64,000 bases of DNA. It comes from Nitrosomonadales bacterium (GTDB lineage: Bacteria; Pseudomonadota; Gammaproteobacteria; Burkholderiales; Gallionellaceae). The position numbers were made by a program, and so were the translations under genes. Below are positions 1-11,850 of this stretch, piece after piece (within the stretch, counting starts at the first letter, position 1; each line of letters starts with the position of its first letter). The stretch covers positions 1-64,000 of the forward strand of contig JACQYW010000005.1 of NCBI GenBank assembly GCA_016208015.1. The letters run 5' to 3'. The notes under the pieces are model-generated. The model was given only the letters and a program-made list of their open reading frames with translations. It was not told where the DNA came from and made no database searches.

Positions 1-79
1 CATTCCACTCGGCCATCTTGGAAGTCAAAAGTAGTGAAACTGAGCTACACTTATTTGCAGCCGTCACCCAAAATGGCGG

Positions 80-550
80 CTAAAGTGCCTGGGTAAAATT
101 CAACGCGCAGGGCTGGGTAGTTTTAAACGCGCACCAACACTCGGGATGTTTGAGCAGATATTCCTTTGCCAGCGCGACATAGTCCGAATCGTCGTGCTTG
201 AGGTGGTCCGACAGCCACTCGACCAGCAGACCATTGATATATTCGGAGATGTCGTCGCCGTTGTTGAAGCGGGTCTGGAAATCGGAGATGCGCTTGGCGA
301 ATTGCACATGCGACTTCTGGTGGGCCTTCAGGAAGGGGTAGCCCGATAGTTCCTGCAACTGTTCTTCAAAACCGAAGTGGAAGATCGCGTGATCGACCAT
401 CTTGTCGATCAAATGGCCGATCGTTTTGCGGGAAAGGCCGCCGGAATACGCATCGATCACATGGTTGATCTGTTCCACAAGCTGAAGATGCTGCTGGTCG
501 ATCACCGGGATCCCGACCACGAATTGCTCGGTTAATTCAAGCTTACCCAT
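80..550 (-). CDS. Bacteriohemerythrin (non-haem di-iron O2-binding protein)
   Basis: A 156-residue single-domain hemerythrin. The metal ligands of the family are all visible: H21 in IDQQH, H58 and E62 in HFGFEE, H77 and H81 in HQKSH, and H116/D121 in HLKHDD. These residues hold an oxo-bridged di-iron centre that reversibly binds oxygen. Family members store or deliver oxygen, or sense it, in the cytoplasm of microaerobic bacteria. There is no signal peptide or membrane segment. The ATG at 550 is preceded by a GGAGA ribosome site a few bases upstream, which fixes the start. The C-terminal tail after residue 135 carries three cysteines and does not resemble the core domain. The gene is divergent from metH and not in an obvious operon. 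Function as an O2 carrier versus sensor cannot be decided from sequence. Confidence 0.93.
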   Translation of the reverse strand: MGKLELTEQFVVGIPVIDQQHLQLVEQINHVIDAYSGGLSRKTIGHLIDKMVDHAIFHFGFEEQLQELSGYPFLKAHQKSHVQFAKRISDFQTRFNNGDDISEYINGLLVEWLSDHLKHDDSDYVALAKEYLLKHPECWCAFKTTQPCALNFTQAL

Positions 551-661
551 TGATTCTCCAAGAGTTTATGCGATGACGCAGTATTTCCGGCAATGCAAGG
601 AGCTAAAACCTCAGGGATAGTATTGGCAAATCCTGGCCGCATCAAGTCGCGATGTTGCGCA

Positions 662-670
662 TGCTAAAAT
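662..670 (+). promoter_or_regulatory. Extended -10 promoter element upstream of metH
   Basis: TG-C-TAAAAT fits an extended -10 hexamer (TGn plus TAAAAT) 27 bases before the preferred metH ATG. No convincing -35 box is visible, as is common for extended -10 promoters. No S-adenosylhomocysteine or cobalamin riboswitch motif was recognised in the short leader. Confidence 0.4.
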
Positions 671-697
671 CCGCGCCTATTTATCGACTTGCAAATC

Positions 698-4681
<3,984 letters not shown>

Positions 4682-4693
4682 CAGGAGATATTC

Positions 4694-5044
4694 ATGATGG
4701 AACCATTGTCACTTGATACTGTGCTATCCGAATTTTCGGAAGACAGTGAAGCGTGGGTAATTCAAAGCAAGAAGAATGGAAAGTACCTCACAATTCCAGA
4801 CAACCGATATCCAGGTAGAAAACCAATCCGATTCTTTCTTAGCAAGTTGGATGCTGAAAGAGTTTTAGCGGAAGTATTAAAAGTGAATCCCGGTTTTACG
4901 ACACAACGGTTGGAGCCAACAAATGTAAAACTGCTTCAGGCATTACGTTCTTTGAGCGCAGACAAAACTTTAGGGCATGCAGATAGCTTTGTTATTCACT
5001 CACCGAATGAAGTTTATGAATTTATCCATAACAAATTGCAATAA
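4694..5044 (+). CDS. Hypothetical protein, AT-rich orphan
   Basis: A 116-residue soluble protein I do not recognise. It has no signal peptide, membrane segment or clear catalytic motif. An N-terminal segment rich in charged and aromatic residues (AWVIQSKKNGKYLTIPDNRYPG) could be a small beta-rich fold, followed by helices; it ends with a YEFIHNKLQ helix. The ATG at 4694 follows an AGGAG site with proper spacing, and a second ATG directly follows it. The gene lies 12 bases after metH and 18 before the FKBP gene, so it is probably cotranscribed with them. Its base composition is clearly more AT-rich than the neighbours, which suggests later acquisition. The product class is unknown. Confidence 0.65.
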   Translation: MMEPLSLDTVLSEFSEDSEAWVIQSKKNGKYLTIPDNRYPGRKPIRFFLSKLDAERVLAEVLKVNPGFTTQRLEPTNVKLLQALRSLSADKTLGHADSFVIHSPNEVYEFIHNKLQ

Positions 5045-5062
5045 CAAAAGGAATTAAGTTAC

Positions 5063-5749
5063 ATGACCACCCTCATCAAAACCGACACCAAACTGGGCGA
5101 AGGCGCCGAAGCCCAAGCCGGACAAACCGTCATCGTGCATTACACCGGCTGGCTCTTCGACGAGAGCGCACTCGACAACAAGGGCAAGAAGTTCGACAGC
5201 TCGCTTGACCGCAACGAGCCGTTCGACTTTCCGCTCGGTGGTGGGCGCGTCATCAAGGGTTGGGATCAAGGCGTGCAGGGCATGAAGGAAGGCGGGCAGC
5301 GCACGTTGGTGATCCCTCCCGAGATGGGCTACGGTCCGCGCGGCGCGGGCGGTGTGATTCCGCCGAATGCGACGCTGGTGTTCGACGTGAAGCTGCTCAA
5401 GGTGATCAAGACCGACATGGTTGATACCAAGGTCGGCGAGGGCGCAGAGGCCAAGGCCGGGCAGACCGTGATCGTGCATTACACCGGTTGGTTGTTCGAC
5501 AAGAACGCGCCGGAGAACAAGGGCACCAAGTTCGACAGCTCGCGCGACCGCGACGAGCCTTTCGATTTCCCGTTAGGCCAAGGTCATGTCATCACGGGCT
5601 GGGACGAGGGCGTGCAGGGAATGAAGGTGGGCGGACAGCGCACGCTGGTCATCCCGCCGGAGATGGGCTACGGCAAACAGGGCGCGGGCGGCGTGATTCC
5701 GCCAAATGCGACGTTGGTGTTTGAGGTCGAGTTGCTTGGAATCAACTGA
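5063..5749 (+). CDS. Tandem two-domain FKBP-type peptidyl-prolyl isomerase
   Basis: Two complete FKBP domains in one 228-residue chain, about residues 1-112 and 116-228. Each has the family hallmarks: [14 protein letters not shown], a [14 protein letters not shown] strand, [26 protein letters not shown] and [14 protein letters not shown]. FKBPs catalyse cis/trans isomerisation of prolyl bonds and act as folding helpers. There is no signal peptide, so it is cytoplasmic. The two halves are very similar in both protein and DNA, consistent with a recent internal duplication of the common ~110-residue single-domain form. The short YG-loop differs (GPRGAGG versus GKQGAGG). It lies in a plus-strand run after metH. 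Confidence 0.93.
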   Translation: MTTLIKTDTKLGEGAEAQAGQTVIVHYTGWLFDESALDNKGKKFDSSLDRNEPFDFPLGGGRVIKGWDQGVQGMKEGGQRTLVIPPEMGYGPRGAGGVIPPNATLVFDVKLLKVIKTDMVDTKVGEGAEAKAGQTVIVHYTGWLFDKNAPENKGTKFDSSRDRDEPFDFPLGQGHVITGWDEGVQGMKVGGQRTLVIPPEMGYGKQGAGGVIPPNATLVFEVELLGIN

Positions 5750-5771
5750 GGCTCGCTGCTAGACTGTCTCC

Positions 5772-6257
5772 ATGTTCTATCTCGAACTCTTCGCTGCGCT
5801 GGATCGACACAAAGTGGACTACCTGCTGATAGGCGGGTTGGCGGTCTCCTTGCATGGCGTGGAACGTTCCACGATGGATGTGGATATCACGGTGGAGATG
5901 AATCCCGACAACCTAGCGGCGCTGATCGATACTGCGAAAGAGCTGAAGCTCACGCCGGTGCTTCCGGTACCGCTGGAGTCCTTGAGCAATATCGAGTTGC
6001 TGCGCGACTGGCATGCGCAACGCGACCTAGAAGCTTTTGCATTGCGCACACCGGAACTGGCGGGAGTGACGATAGACGTACTGCTGTTCCCTCCGGTTGA
6101 TTTCGCCGGAATGATCGCACGTGCAGTCGAGTTCGAGATTGCCGGAACGGCGATCAAGGTGGTCTCGATCGAAGACCTGATCGCATTGAAGAGCGCCGTG
6201 GGACGACCCATCGATATTTCCGATGTGGAGCATCTGCAAAGGATCCTATCCGAATGA
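5772..6257 (+). CDS. Nucleotidyltransferase-fold protein (MNT/AbiEii-like)
   Basis: A 161-residue protein with the minimal nucleotidyltransferase motif near the N-terminus: LIGGLAVSLHG followed by RSTMDVDITV, where the DVD acidic pair would bind metal. Later segments (TIDVLLFPP, IKVVSIEDLIALKSAVGRPIDISDVEHL) match the family in which a conserved K and a distal acidic cluster follow the catalytic core. Such proteins occur as free-standing nucleotidyltransferases and as toxins of AbiE-like modules that modify tRNA or protein targets. Its stop overlaps the start of a 56-residue gene by ATGA, so the two are translationally coupled and probably act together. A toxin role is an inference from this two-gene layout; no substrate can be assigned. 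Confidence 0.75.
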   Translation: MFYLELFAALDRHKVDYLLIGGLAVSLHGVERSTMDVDITVEMNPDNLAALIDTAKELKLTPVLPVPLESLSNIELLRDWHAQRDLEAFALRTPELAGVTIDVLLFPPVDFAGMIARAVEFEIAGTAIKVVSIEDLIALKSAVGRPIDISDVEHLQRILSE

Positions 6258-6424
6258 AACAGCCATTCAATCCGGGCGACCGCACCTACTATGTGAGCGA
6301 CGAACGGCTGCGCGCATTCAAGGCGCTCACACCGGAGCAGCGCTTGCGTTGGGTGGAAGAGTTGGCCAGCTTCTTGCGACTGGCCAAGATCAGCAAGAAA
6401 AGACCCGTCACGAAACACACATGA
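6254..6424 (+). CDS. Small partner protein of the nucleotidyltransferase
   Basis: A 56-residue ORF beginning MKQPFNPGDRTYYVSDERLR and continuing into an amphipathic helix with LTPEQRLRWVEELASFLRLAK, then a basic tail (ISKKRP). It starts on the ATGA that ends the nucleotidyltransferase gene and ends on an ATGA shared with the following membrane-protein gene, so it lies exactly between two coupled neighbours. The coding case rests on these precise junctions, the coherent helix and neighbour-like codon use. The layout is typical of a small antitoxin-like or adaptor partner, but no family name can be given with certainty. Confidence 0.6.
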   Translation: MKQPFNPGDRTYYVSDERLRAFKALTPEQRLRWVEELASFLRLAKISKKRPVTKHT

Positions 6425-6774
6425 ACCTGATCTCCAACCCGCTGCTGGTTACCGCGCTGATGCTGGCGGTGTCCAACCTGTTCATGACCTTCGCGTGGTA
6501 TGGGCACCTGAAGAATTTCTCTTCATCGCCGTGGTACATGGCGGCGCTGGCGAGCTGGGGCATCGCGCTGTTCGAGTATCTGATCCAGGTGCCGGCGAAC
6601 CGCATCGGTTACACCCAGCTGAGTCTCGGGCAGTTGAAGATCATGCAGGAGGTCATCACGCTGACGATCTTCGTGCCATTCGCGGTGATGTACATGAACC
6701 AGCCGTTGAAGCTGGATTATCTGTGGGCGGGGCTGTGCCTGATGGGTGCGGTGTATTTTATTTTCAGGACGTAG
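6421..6774 (+). CDS. DMT-family membrane protein (DUF486)
   Basis: A 117-residue integral membrane protein with four predicted transmembrane segments: LLVTALMLAVSNLFMTFAWY, MAALASWGIALFEYLIQVPA, KIMQEVITLTIFVPFAVMY and YLWAGLCLMGAVYFIF. The pattern NRIGYTQLSLGQLKIMQEVITL is typical of the DUF486 family, related to small drug/metabolite transporter-like proteins. No substrate is known. The ATG at 6421 is the family-like start (MNLISNPLL); the frame is open farther upstream, but that extension overlaps the previous genes. The start overlaps the preceding small gene by ATGA. Confidence 0.85.
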   Translation: MNLISNPLLVTALMLAVSNLFMTFAWYGHLKNFSSSPWYMAALASWGIALFEYLIQVPANRIGYTQLSLGQLKIMQEVITLTIFVPFAVMYMNQPLKLDYLWAGLCLMGAVYFIFRT

Positions 6775-6831
6775 GCCGTCGTTGATAGAACTACTAGCCA
6801 TTCGACTAAGCCCGCAAGCGGGCAAGTCGCT

Positions 6832-6942
6832 GGTTATCCGGCGCAGGCCGGAACCCAGCCGGAAAACGAACTCCGCGAAGCGGGACAAAACCCAACGGCA
6901 TTTTTGATAACTTCACTGGATTCCGGCCTGCGCCGGAATGAC
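6832..6942. repeat. Inverted-repeat element before mpl
   Basis: Two 27-bp arms, 6832-6858 and 6916-6942, are inverted copies. The core TTCCGGCCTGCGCCGGA is identical, and each arm is itself nearly palindromic (CCGGCGCAGGCCGG). A further hairpin GCCCGC-AA-GCGGGC lies at 6809-6822. The right arm supplies an ATG (6938) in frame with mpl, which makes the upstream start of that gene suspect. This type of short dispersed palindrome is common in betaproteobacterial genomes. Confidence 0.75.
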
Positions 6943-6952
6943 GGAATTGACG

Positions 6953-8293
6953 ATGAGCAAACCGAAACACATCCACATCCTCGGCATCTGCGGCACTTTC
7001 ATGGGCGGCATCGCGGCCATCGCCAAGCAATCGGGCTACCGCGTCACCGGTTGCGATGCCAACGTCTATCCGCCGATGAGTACGCAACTGGAAGCGCAGG
7101 GCATTGAGCTGATCGAGGGTTTCGGCGTGGAGCAGTTGGAACTCAAGCCGGATGTGTTCGTCATCGGCAACGTGGTGTCGCGCGGCAATCCGCTGATGGA
7201 AGAGATTCTCAACCGCAACCTGCCCTACGCCTCCGGCCCGCAATGGCTGGCCGATACGCTGTTGCGCGATAAGTGGGTGTTGGGCGTGGCGGGTACGCAC
7301 GGCAAGACCACGACTTCGTCCATGCTGGCATGGATTCTGGAACACGCGGGGCTGAATCCCGGCTTCCTCATCGGCGGCGTGCCGCAGAACTTCGGCATCT
7401 CGGCACGTATCACCGAGTCGCCGTTCTTCGTGATCGAGGCGGACGAATACGACACCGCCTTCTTCGACAAGCGTTCCAAGTTCGTGCATTATCATCCGCG
7501 CACTGCGATCCTCAATAACCTCGAATTCGATCACGCCGATATCTTCCCCGACCTCGCGGCCATCGAGACGCAGTTCCATCATCTGGTACGCACCGTGCCC
7601 GGTAACGGGCTGGTGGTGTGCAACGGGCGCGAGGAATCGCTGGCACGCGTCATCCAACGCGGTTGCTGGACACCGGTGGAGAAGTTCGGCGCTGACGACG
7701 GCTGGAACATCGACGCGAACGAACAGGTTTCGCTGAACGGCAAAGCACAAGGCAAGCTGCAATGGGATCTGATGGGCGAACACAACCGCATGAACGCGCT
7801 GGCTGCACTGGCTGCAGCACGCCATGGCGGTGTACCGGTGGCACAGGGTCTGGCGGCGCTGGCCGAGTTCAAGAACGTGAAGCGCCGCATGGAAGTGCGC
7901 GGCACGGTCAACGGTATCACGGTGTACGACGACTTCGCGCACCACCCCACCGCCATCGATACGACAGTTGAAGGCTTGCGCCGAAAGGTAGGCAGGGCAC
8001 GCATCCTCGCCGTGCTGGAGCCGCGTTCCAACACCATGAAACTGGGTGTGATGAAAGACGCGCTGCCCGGCAGTCTGAAGGATGCCGACCTGACCTTCTG
8101 CTACGCGGGGAATCTGGGCTGGGATGCACGCGGTGCGCTGGCGCCGCTGGGCGACAAGGCCTTGGTGAAGGATGACCTCAACGAACTCATCGAAGCCATC
8201 GCCGCAGTGGCGAAGTCAGGCGATCAGATATTGGTGATGAGCAACGGCGGGTTCGGCGGCATACACGAGAAGCTGCTGAAGCGGCTACAGTAA
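6953..8293 (+). CDS. mpl: UDP-N-acetylmuramate:L-Ala-gamma-D-Glu-meso-DAP ligase
   Basis: Murein-recycling ligase that attaches the recovered tripeptide directly to UDP-MurNAc. About 446 residues. Motifs in order: N-terminal Rossmann start HIHILGICGTFMGG, Mur-ligase P-loop VAGTHGKTTTSS, the acidic EADEYDTAFFDKRSKF segment that separates Mpl from MurC, GEHNRMNALAALAAA, YDDFAHHPTAI and LEPRSNTMKLG. Cytoplasmic. The ATG at 6953 is chosen because it matches the family N-terminus; the ATG at 6938 lies within a repeat arm. With murU and amgK a few kilobases away, the window carries the complete anhydro-MurNAc/peptide reuse set outside the NagZ/AmpG steps. It is followed convergently by the CZB gene with an 8-base gap. 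Confidence 0.95.
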   Translation: MSKPKHIHILGICGTFMGGIAAIAKQSGYRVTGCDANVYPPMSTQLEAQGIELIEGFGVEQLELKPDVFVIGNVVSRGNPLMEEILNRNLPYASGPQWLADTLLRDKWVLGVAGTHGKTTTSSMLAWILEHAGLNPGFLIGGVPQNFGISARITESPFFVIEADEYDTAFFDKRSKFVHYHPRTAILNNLEFDHADIFPDLAAIETQFHHLVRTVPGNGLVVCNGREESLARVIQRGCWTPVEKFGADDGWNIDANEQVSLNGKAQGKLQWDLMGEHNRMNALAALAAARHGGVPVAQGLAALAEFKNVKRRMEVRGTVNGITVYDDFAHHPTAIDTTVEGLRRKVGRARILAVLEPRSNTMKLGVMKDALPGSLKDADLTFCYAGNLGWDARGALAPLGDKALVKDDLNELIEAIAAVAKSGDQILVMSNGGFGGIHEKLLKRLQ

Positions 8294-8301
8294 GGCTCGA
8301 A

Positions 8302-8724
8302 CTATTTTTTCCCCGCCTCGACTATCGCATTGAGCTTGGTCAGGCATTTCACCGTTCTTCTCGACTGTTCATCAAAGCTGCCGGTCAGGATATCCATCGC
8401 ACGATCGGTTTCTCCGGCCTGGTGCGCCTCGACGACGCTGGCAGCGTGGGCATGGAATTTCGCGTGTTCTTCCACCAGTTCGACGAACTCCGGCTGATCT
8501 CCGAAATGGGCCTTGCCGTCGCTGTGTATCCACTTGCCCAATACACAAAGGTAATCCACACCGATCTTTGCCGGTTGCAGGTCTTCCTTGGATTGTCCCT
8601 CCAGATACAGGAACAGGCGTCTTTTCCAGGCAGAGTGCGCAAGCACTGCATCATATAAATTAATGACCTGGGTGATCTCGGCCTGCTGTTTCATGCCAAG
8701 TGCCGAGATGAATTTTTCGAACAT
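8302..8724 (-). CDS. Stand-alone CZB (chemoreceptor zinc-binding) domain protein
   Basis: A 140-residue soluble protein whose motifs fit the CZB four-helix bundle: an N-terminal H in AHSAWKRRL, the CxLGxW signature as VLGKWI with the preceding C (YLCVLGKW), then HAKFH further on. In CZB proteins three His and one Cys bind zinc, and the domain usually regulates chemoreceptors or diguanylate cyclases in response to zinc or oxidants such as HOCl. Here it is not fused to an output domain, so it would act as a free sensor or adaptor. The ATG at 8724 is chosen because GGAGG lies five bases upstream; a longer frame adds nine residues. It is the last gene of a minus-strand run behind the two cyclase-FHA genes, which suggests shared signalling, though this is inference. 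Confidence 0.8.
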   Translation of the reverse strand: MFEKFISALGMKQQAEITQVINLYDAVLAHSAWKRRLFLYLEGQSKEDLQPAKIGVDYLCVLGKWIHSDGKAHFGDQPEFVELVEEHAKFHAHAASVVEAHQAGETDRAMDILTGSFDEQSRRTVKCLTKLNAIVEAGKK

Positions 8725-8847
8725 GAACGCCTCCAAGAAAAGCAAGGCCAAAGATATACCCTACAGGGATACCGGTCTATTACCCGTTAGCGTTATGAAC
8801 CGGGCTCCCGCTATTACCCTGTTTGGTGGCGGAATATGGTGTTGCCG

Positions 8848-9750
8848 TTACTGCAAAAGGTATTCGATCACCTCTCCGGGTTCCTCGGAAAACGGCTCTC
8901 CCAGGCTGATCGTCCCCGCTCCGTGCAGCACGATCTGCTGCTGGTTGAGCTGGATCACCTGGCCGTCGCTGAAGCGGATATAGGTGCCGTTCACGCTTTG
9001 GTCGTTGAGCAGGAACTTGCCGAAGTTGTATTCGATGCGGGCATGCTGGCGGGACGCCAGGTTGTTGCGGATCACTATGTCGCAATCGTTGCCGCGGCCC
9101 AGGACGACATGCTTCAGATTTTCACTCACCGTGATGATCTGCTGGTGGTAGCGCAGCATCAGTTCATGGCGGGATTCGGCGGGTTTGCGCGATGCCGACA
9201 TGCCGATACGCATGCGCGTGCTGGTCGTGTCCTCCGGTTCCCAGAGGATATGGAACACGTCGAAAGCCTTTTCCTTGCCGCGGAATACGGTGCGCATCAC
9301 CGGGCGCGTCTTCTTGCGCAATTCTTCGGAAAGCATGTCCACCACCTTGTGCGTGGTCATGATCTGGCGCGCACGCGTGATGGCCGTCACCTTGGCGGCG
9401 ATATTGACGGTGTCGCCGTACACGTCGCCCTTTTCGAGGACGACCTCGCCAAAGTGCAGCCCGATGCGGATGTGGATCGGCTGCTCGCCGCCGGGGCGCT
9501 GTTGTTCAACCGCCATTTGCATGGCGCAGGCCGCATTGAATGCATCGGCGAGTTTCGGGAAGATGCACACGATCTCGTCACCGATGGTTTTGACCAGCGA
9601 GCCCCGGTGGGTGGCCATCTCCTGGATGAGGATGGCGAGTGTTTGCTTCACCAGTTGCAGCGCCCGCTCGTTGCCCAACTTGTCATAGAGCGAGGTGCTG
9701 CCGCTGATGTCGGCAAACAAAACGGCTACATTCTCCTGCGAAGCGTCCAT
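8848..9750 (-). CDS. Class III nucleotide cyclase with C-terminal FHA domain (copy 1)
   Basis: 300 residues. The N-terminal class III cyclase catalytic domain (about 5-175) has the metal Asp14 (LFADISGST), substrate Lys54 and metal Asp58 (VKTIGDEI), and the segment GDVYGDTVNIAAK with Asp109 and Asn116. The Lys54/Asp109 pair predicts ATP as substrate, giving cAMP. The Arg that normally follows Asn by four residues is Lys120 here, a conservative change of a transition-state residue. The C-terminal FHA domain (about 220-300) shows LGRGNDCDIVI, SRQHARI and NGTYI, so it should bind phosphothreonine partners. No membrane segment is seen. It is a close paralogue of the next gene upstream, 40 bases away. 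Confidence 0.88.
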   Translation of the reverse strand: MDASQENVAVLFADISGSTSLYDKLGNERALQLVKQTLAILIQEMATHRGSLVKTIGDEIVCIFPKLADAFNAACAMQMAVEQQRPGGEQPIHIRIGLHFGEVVLEKGDVYGDTVNIAAKVTAITRARQIMTTHKVVDMLSEELRKKTRPVMRTVFRGKEKAFDVFHILWEPEDTTSTRMRIGMSASRKPAESRHELMLRYHQQIITVSENLKHVVLGRGNDCDIVIRNNLASRQHARIEYNFGKFLLNDQSVNGTYIRFSDGQVIQLNQQQIVLHGAGTISLGEPFSEEPGEVIEYLLQ

Positions 9751-9790
9751 CAGCCGTTTGCTCCGGTCATCGATTTGTTCATCCTGAATC

Positions 9791-10693
9791 TCATTGCATG
9801 AGGAATTCGATCACTTCGGTCGGATTCTTGGAGAAGGGTTGACCCAGGCTGATGAACCCGGCTCCGTGCAACATGATCTGCTGGTTTTTGAGGCGGATGA
9901 CCGTGCCGTCGGCGAATTGCACGAAAGTCCCGTTTTTGCTGGAGTCGGCGAGCAGGTTCTTGCCGAAGCTGTATTCGATGCGGGCATGCTGGCGTGATGC
10001 CAGGGAGTTGTTGATGATCAGGTCGCAGTTCTCGCCCCGGCCAAGCACGGCATATTGCGACTGTTCGTTCAACGTCACGACCCTGTCGCGATAGCGCAGC
10101 ATCAGTTCCTGCCTGGATTCGGCCGGTTTGCGGTAAGTTGGCCTGCCGATGCGTGCGTCCGGCGACCTTTCGCGTTCCCAGTGGACATGGAAGACATCGA
10201 AGGCCTTGGTCTTGCCGCGAAACACGGTGCGCATCACGGGTCGGGTCTTCTTGCGCAACTCATCACTCAACGATTTCACCACCGTGTGGGTCGTCATGAT
10301 CTGGCGCGCGCGCGTGATGGCCGTCACCTTGGCGGCGATGTTGACGGTGTCGCCGTACACATCGCCGTTCTTGTGCAGTACCTCGCCGTAATGCAGGCCG
10401 ATGCGCACATGGATCGGCAGATCACCGCCGGGGCGCTGTTTTTCAACCGCCTCCTGCATCTCGCAGGCCGCATTGAAAGCGGTCACAGCGTCGGGGAAGG
10501 TGCACATGATCTCGTCGCCCATGGTTTTGACCAGTGTGCCCTGATGGCCAGTCATCTCCTGAGTGAGGATGCCGAGCGTGCGGGTCACCAGTTGCAGCGC
10601 GAGCTCGTCGCCCAATTCTTCGTACAACGCCGTACTGCCGCTGATATCGGCGAACAGGACGGCTGCGTTCTCCTGTAGGGCGGAGGTCGTCAT
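9791..10693 (-). CDS. Class III nucleotide cyclase with C-terminal FHA domain (copy 2)
   Basis: 300 residues, collinear with copy 1. Cyclase residues: Asp16, Lys56, Asp60, Asp111, Asn118 and again Lys122 in the place of the usual Arg. FHA signatures near the C-terminus are LGRGENCDLII, SRQHARI and NGTFV. The ATG at 10693 overlaps the stop of the UbiH-family gene as ATGA, so translation is coupled to that gene; the frame is open much farther upstream, but only inside the neighbour. Likely soluble and cAMP-forming, with the FHA domain tying activity to a Ser/Thr kinase partner. No kinase gene is seen in the window. Confidence 0.88.
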   Translation of the reverse strand: MTTSALQENAAVLFADISGSTALYEELGDELALQLVTRTLGILTQEMTGHQGTLVKTMGDEIMCTFPDAVTAFNAACEMQEAVEKQRPGGDLPIHVRIGLHYGEVLHKNGDVYGDTVNIAAKVTAITRARQIMTTHTVVKSLSDELRKKTRPVMRTVFRGKTKAFDVFHVHWERERSPDARIGRPTYRKPAESRQELMLRYRDRVVTLNEQSQYAVLGRGENCDLIINNSLASRQHARIEYSFGKNLLADSSKNGTFVQFADGTVIRLKNQQIMLHGAGFISLGQPFSKNPTEVIEFLMQ

Positions 10694-11850
10694 CCGTTGG
10701 CTCCGAACATCATCCGCTTGGCGACGAAGCGTTTCGCCGGAGGGAAGTGGTCCAGCAGCGTGAGCGCGGCGGAACGCATGTGACCCAGCAAGGGCAGGTC
10801 GTTGGAGAACAGGCGCACGAGGCCGTCGGTGAAACGGATGCCGGCGTTGCGGTCGAAGCGACGCGACTTGCGGTACGCCGCGCACATGGCCGCCGTGCCG
10901 ATGCCGTCCGGCGCGCTGTCGAGGATGGCTTGCGCCAGTTCCCACGCGTCGCGGATGCCCATGTTGAACCCCTGGCCCGCCACCGGATGCAGGGTCTGCG
11001 CGGCATTGCCGATGAGTACGGTGTGCGGAAAGGTGAGGTCGGGCGCGCGCTTCAGGCGCAGCGGATAGCAGTCGCGCCTGCCGACGCCAGTGAAAGATCC
11101 GACGCGGTCGCCGAAATGGTCTTGCAGATATCGCAGGAAAGTCGCGTCATCCCAGGTCAGCATCTGCTGCGCCTGCTCGTGCGCGGCGGTCAGCACCAGT
11201 TCGTAGCCGTCGGTGTAGGGCAGCAGCGCCATCGGGCCTTGCGGGGTGAAACGCTCGAAGGCCACGCCGTTGTCCGGATGTGTGCAAGTGATATGGGCGA
11301 TGATGCCGCTCTGGCCGTAGTCGGTGATCTCGGGCGGATGCGTGGCTTCCAGCAACTTGCCGCCCTCGGCGACCACGGCAAGGCGCGCGGTGAGTTTGTG
11401 TTCCTTGCCCTGATGCGTGTAGGTGAGCGTGGTGTGCTCCTTCGAACTGTTCAGGTCGCTGACCGCCGCGCCGTACAGGCAATGGATATCGGAGCGTTGC
11501 AGGCTTTGCTGCAGGGCAGCGTGCAGCGCGGTATAAGGCAATACGTAGCCCATCTCCGACACGCCCAGTTCATCGGCACGCAGGGTGGTATGGCCGGGAG
11601 AATTCTTCTGCGTCACTTCGATGGACTTGATGTCGCTGACATTGGGGATGGTGTCCCAGGCGTGCAGGCGCTGCAGCAGCAGCCGCGAGCCGTAGGACAG
11701 CGCCAGCGAGCGTGGGTCGGTGGTGTTGATCGCCGATTCGCGGGCTTCCAGCAGCACCACATTCAGGTCGTTGCCTTGCAGGGCGATGGCCAGCGCTGCG
11801 CCGACCGGGCCGCCGCCGATGATCGCGACATCGCAACTGGTTTCATTCAT
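10690..11850 (-). CDS. UbiH/UbiF/Coq6-family FAD monooxygenase
   Basis: 386 residues. The N-terminal FAD-binding Rossmann motif is DVAIIGGGPVGAALAIAL, a middle DPRSLALSYGS segment follows, and the late flavin-binding signature is IGNAAQTLHPVAGQGFNMGIRD, the hallmark of ubiquinone-ring hydroxylases. These enzymes hydroxylate the ubiquinone ring at C1, C5 or C6 and sit in a membrane-associated biosynthetic complex. Which position this one acts on (UbiH, UbiI/F or UbiM) cannot be told from motifs alone. It starts inside the end of pepP (8-base overlap) and ends in ATGA with the cyclase gene. A pepP-ubiH order is common in proteobacteria. Confidence 0.88.
   Translation of the reverse strand: MNETSCDVAIIGGGPVGAALAIALQGNDLNVVLLEARESAINTTDPRSLALSYGSRLLLQRLHAWDTIPNVSDIKSIEVTQKNSPGHTTLRADELGVSEMGYVLPYTALHAALQQSLQRSDIHCLYGAAVSDLNSSKEHTTLTYTHQGKEHKLTARLAVVAEGGKLLEATHPPEITDYGQSGIIAHITCTHPDNGVAFERFTPQGPMALLPYTDGYELVLTAAHEQAQQMLTWDDATFLRYLQDHFGDRVGSFTGVGRRDCYPLRLKRAPDLTFPHTVLIGNAAQTLHPVAGQGFNMGIRDAWELAQAILDSAPDGIGTAAMCAAYRKSRRFDRNAGIRFTDGLVRLFSNDLPLLGHMRSAALTLLDHFPPAKRFVAKRMMFGANG

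Noticed and set aside
551..697. SAH or cobalamin riboswitch before metH
   Set aside because: The 147-base gap shows an extended -10 close to the start, and no B12-box or SAH-riboswitch core was recognised.
9751..10945. N-terminal extension of the second cyclase upstream of 10693
   Set aside because: The extension lies wholly inside the UbiH-family gene. The ATGA overlap at 10690-10693 and the alignment to copy 1 fix the start.
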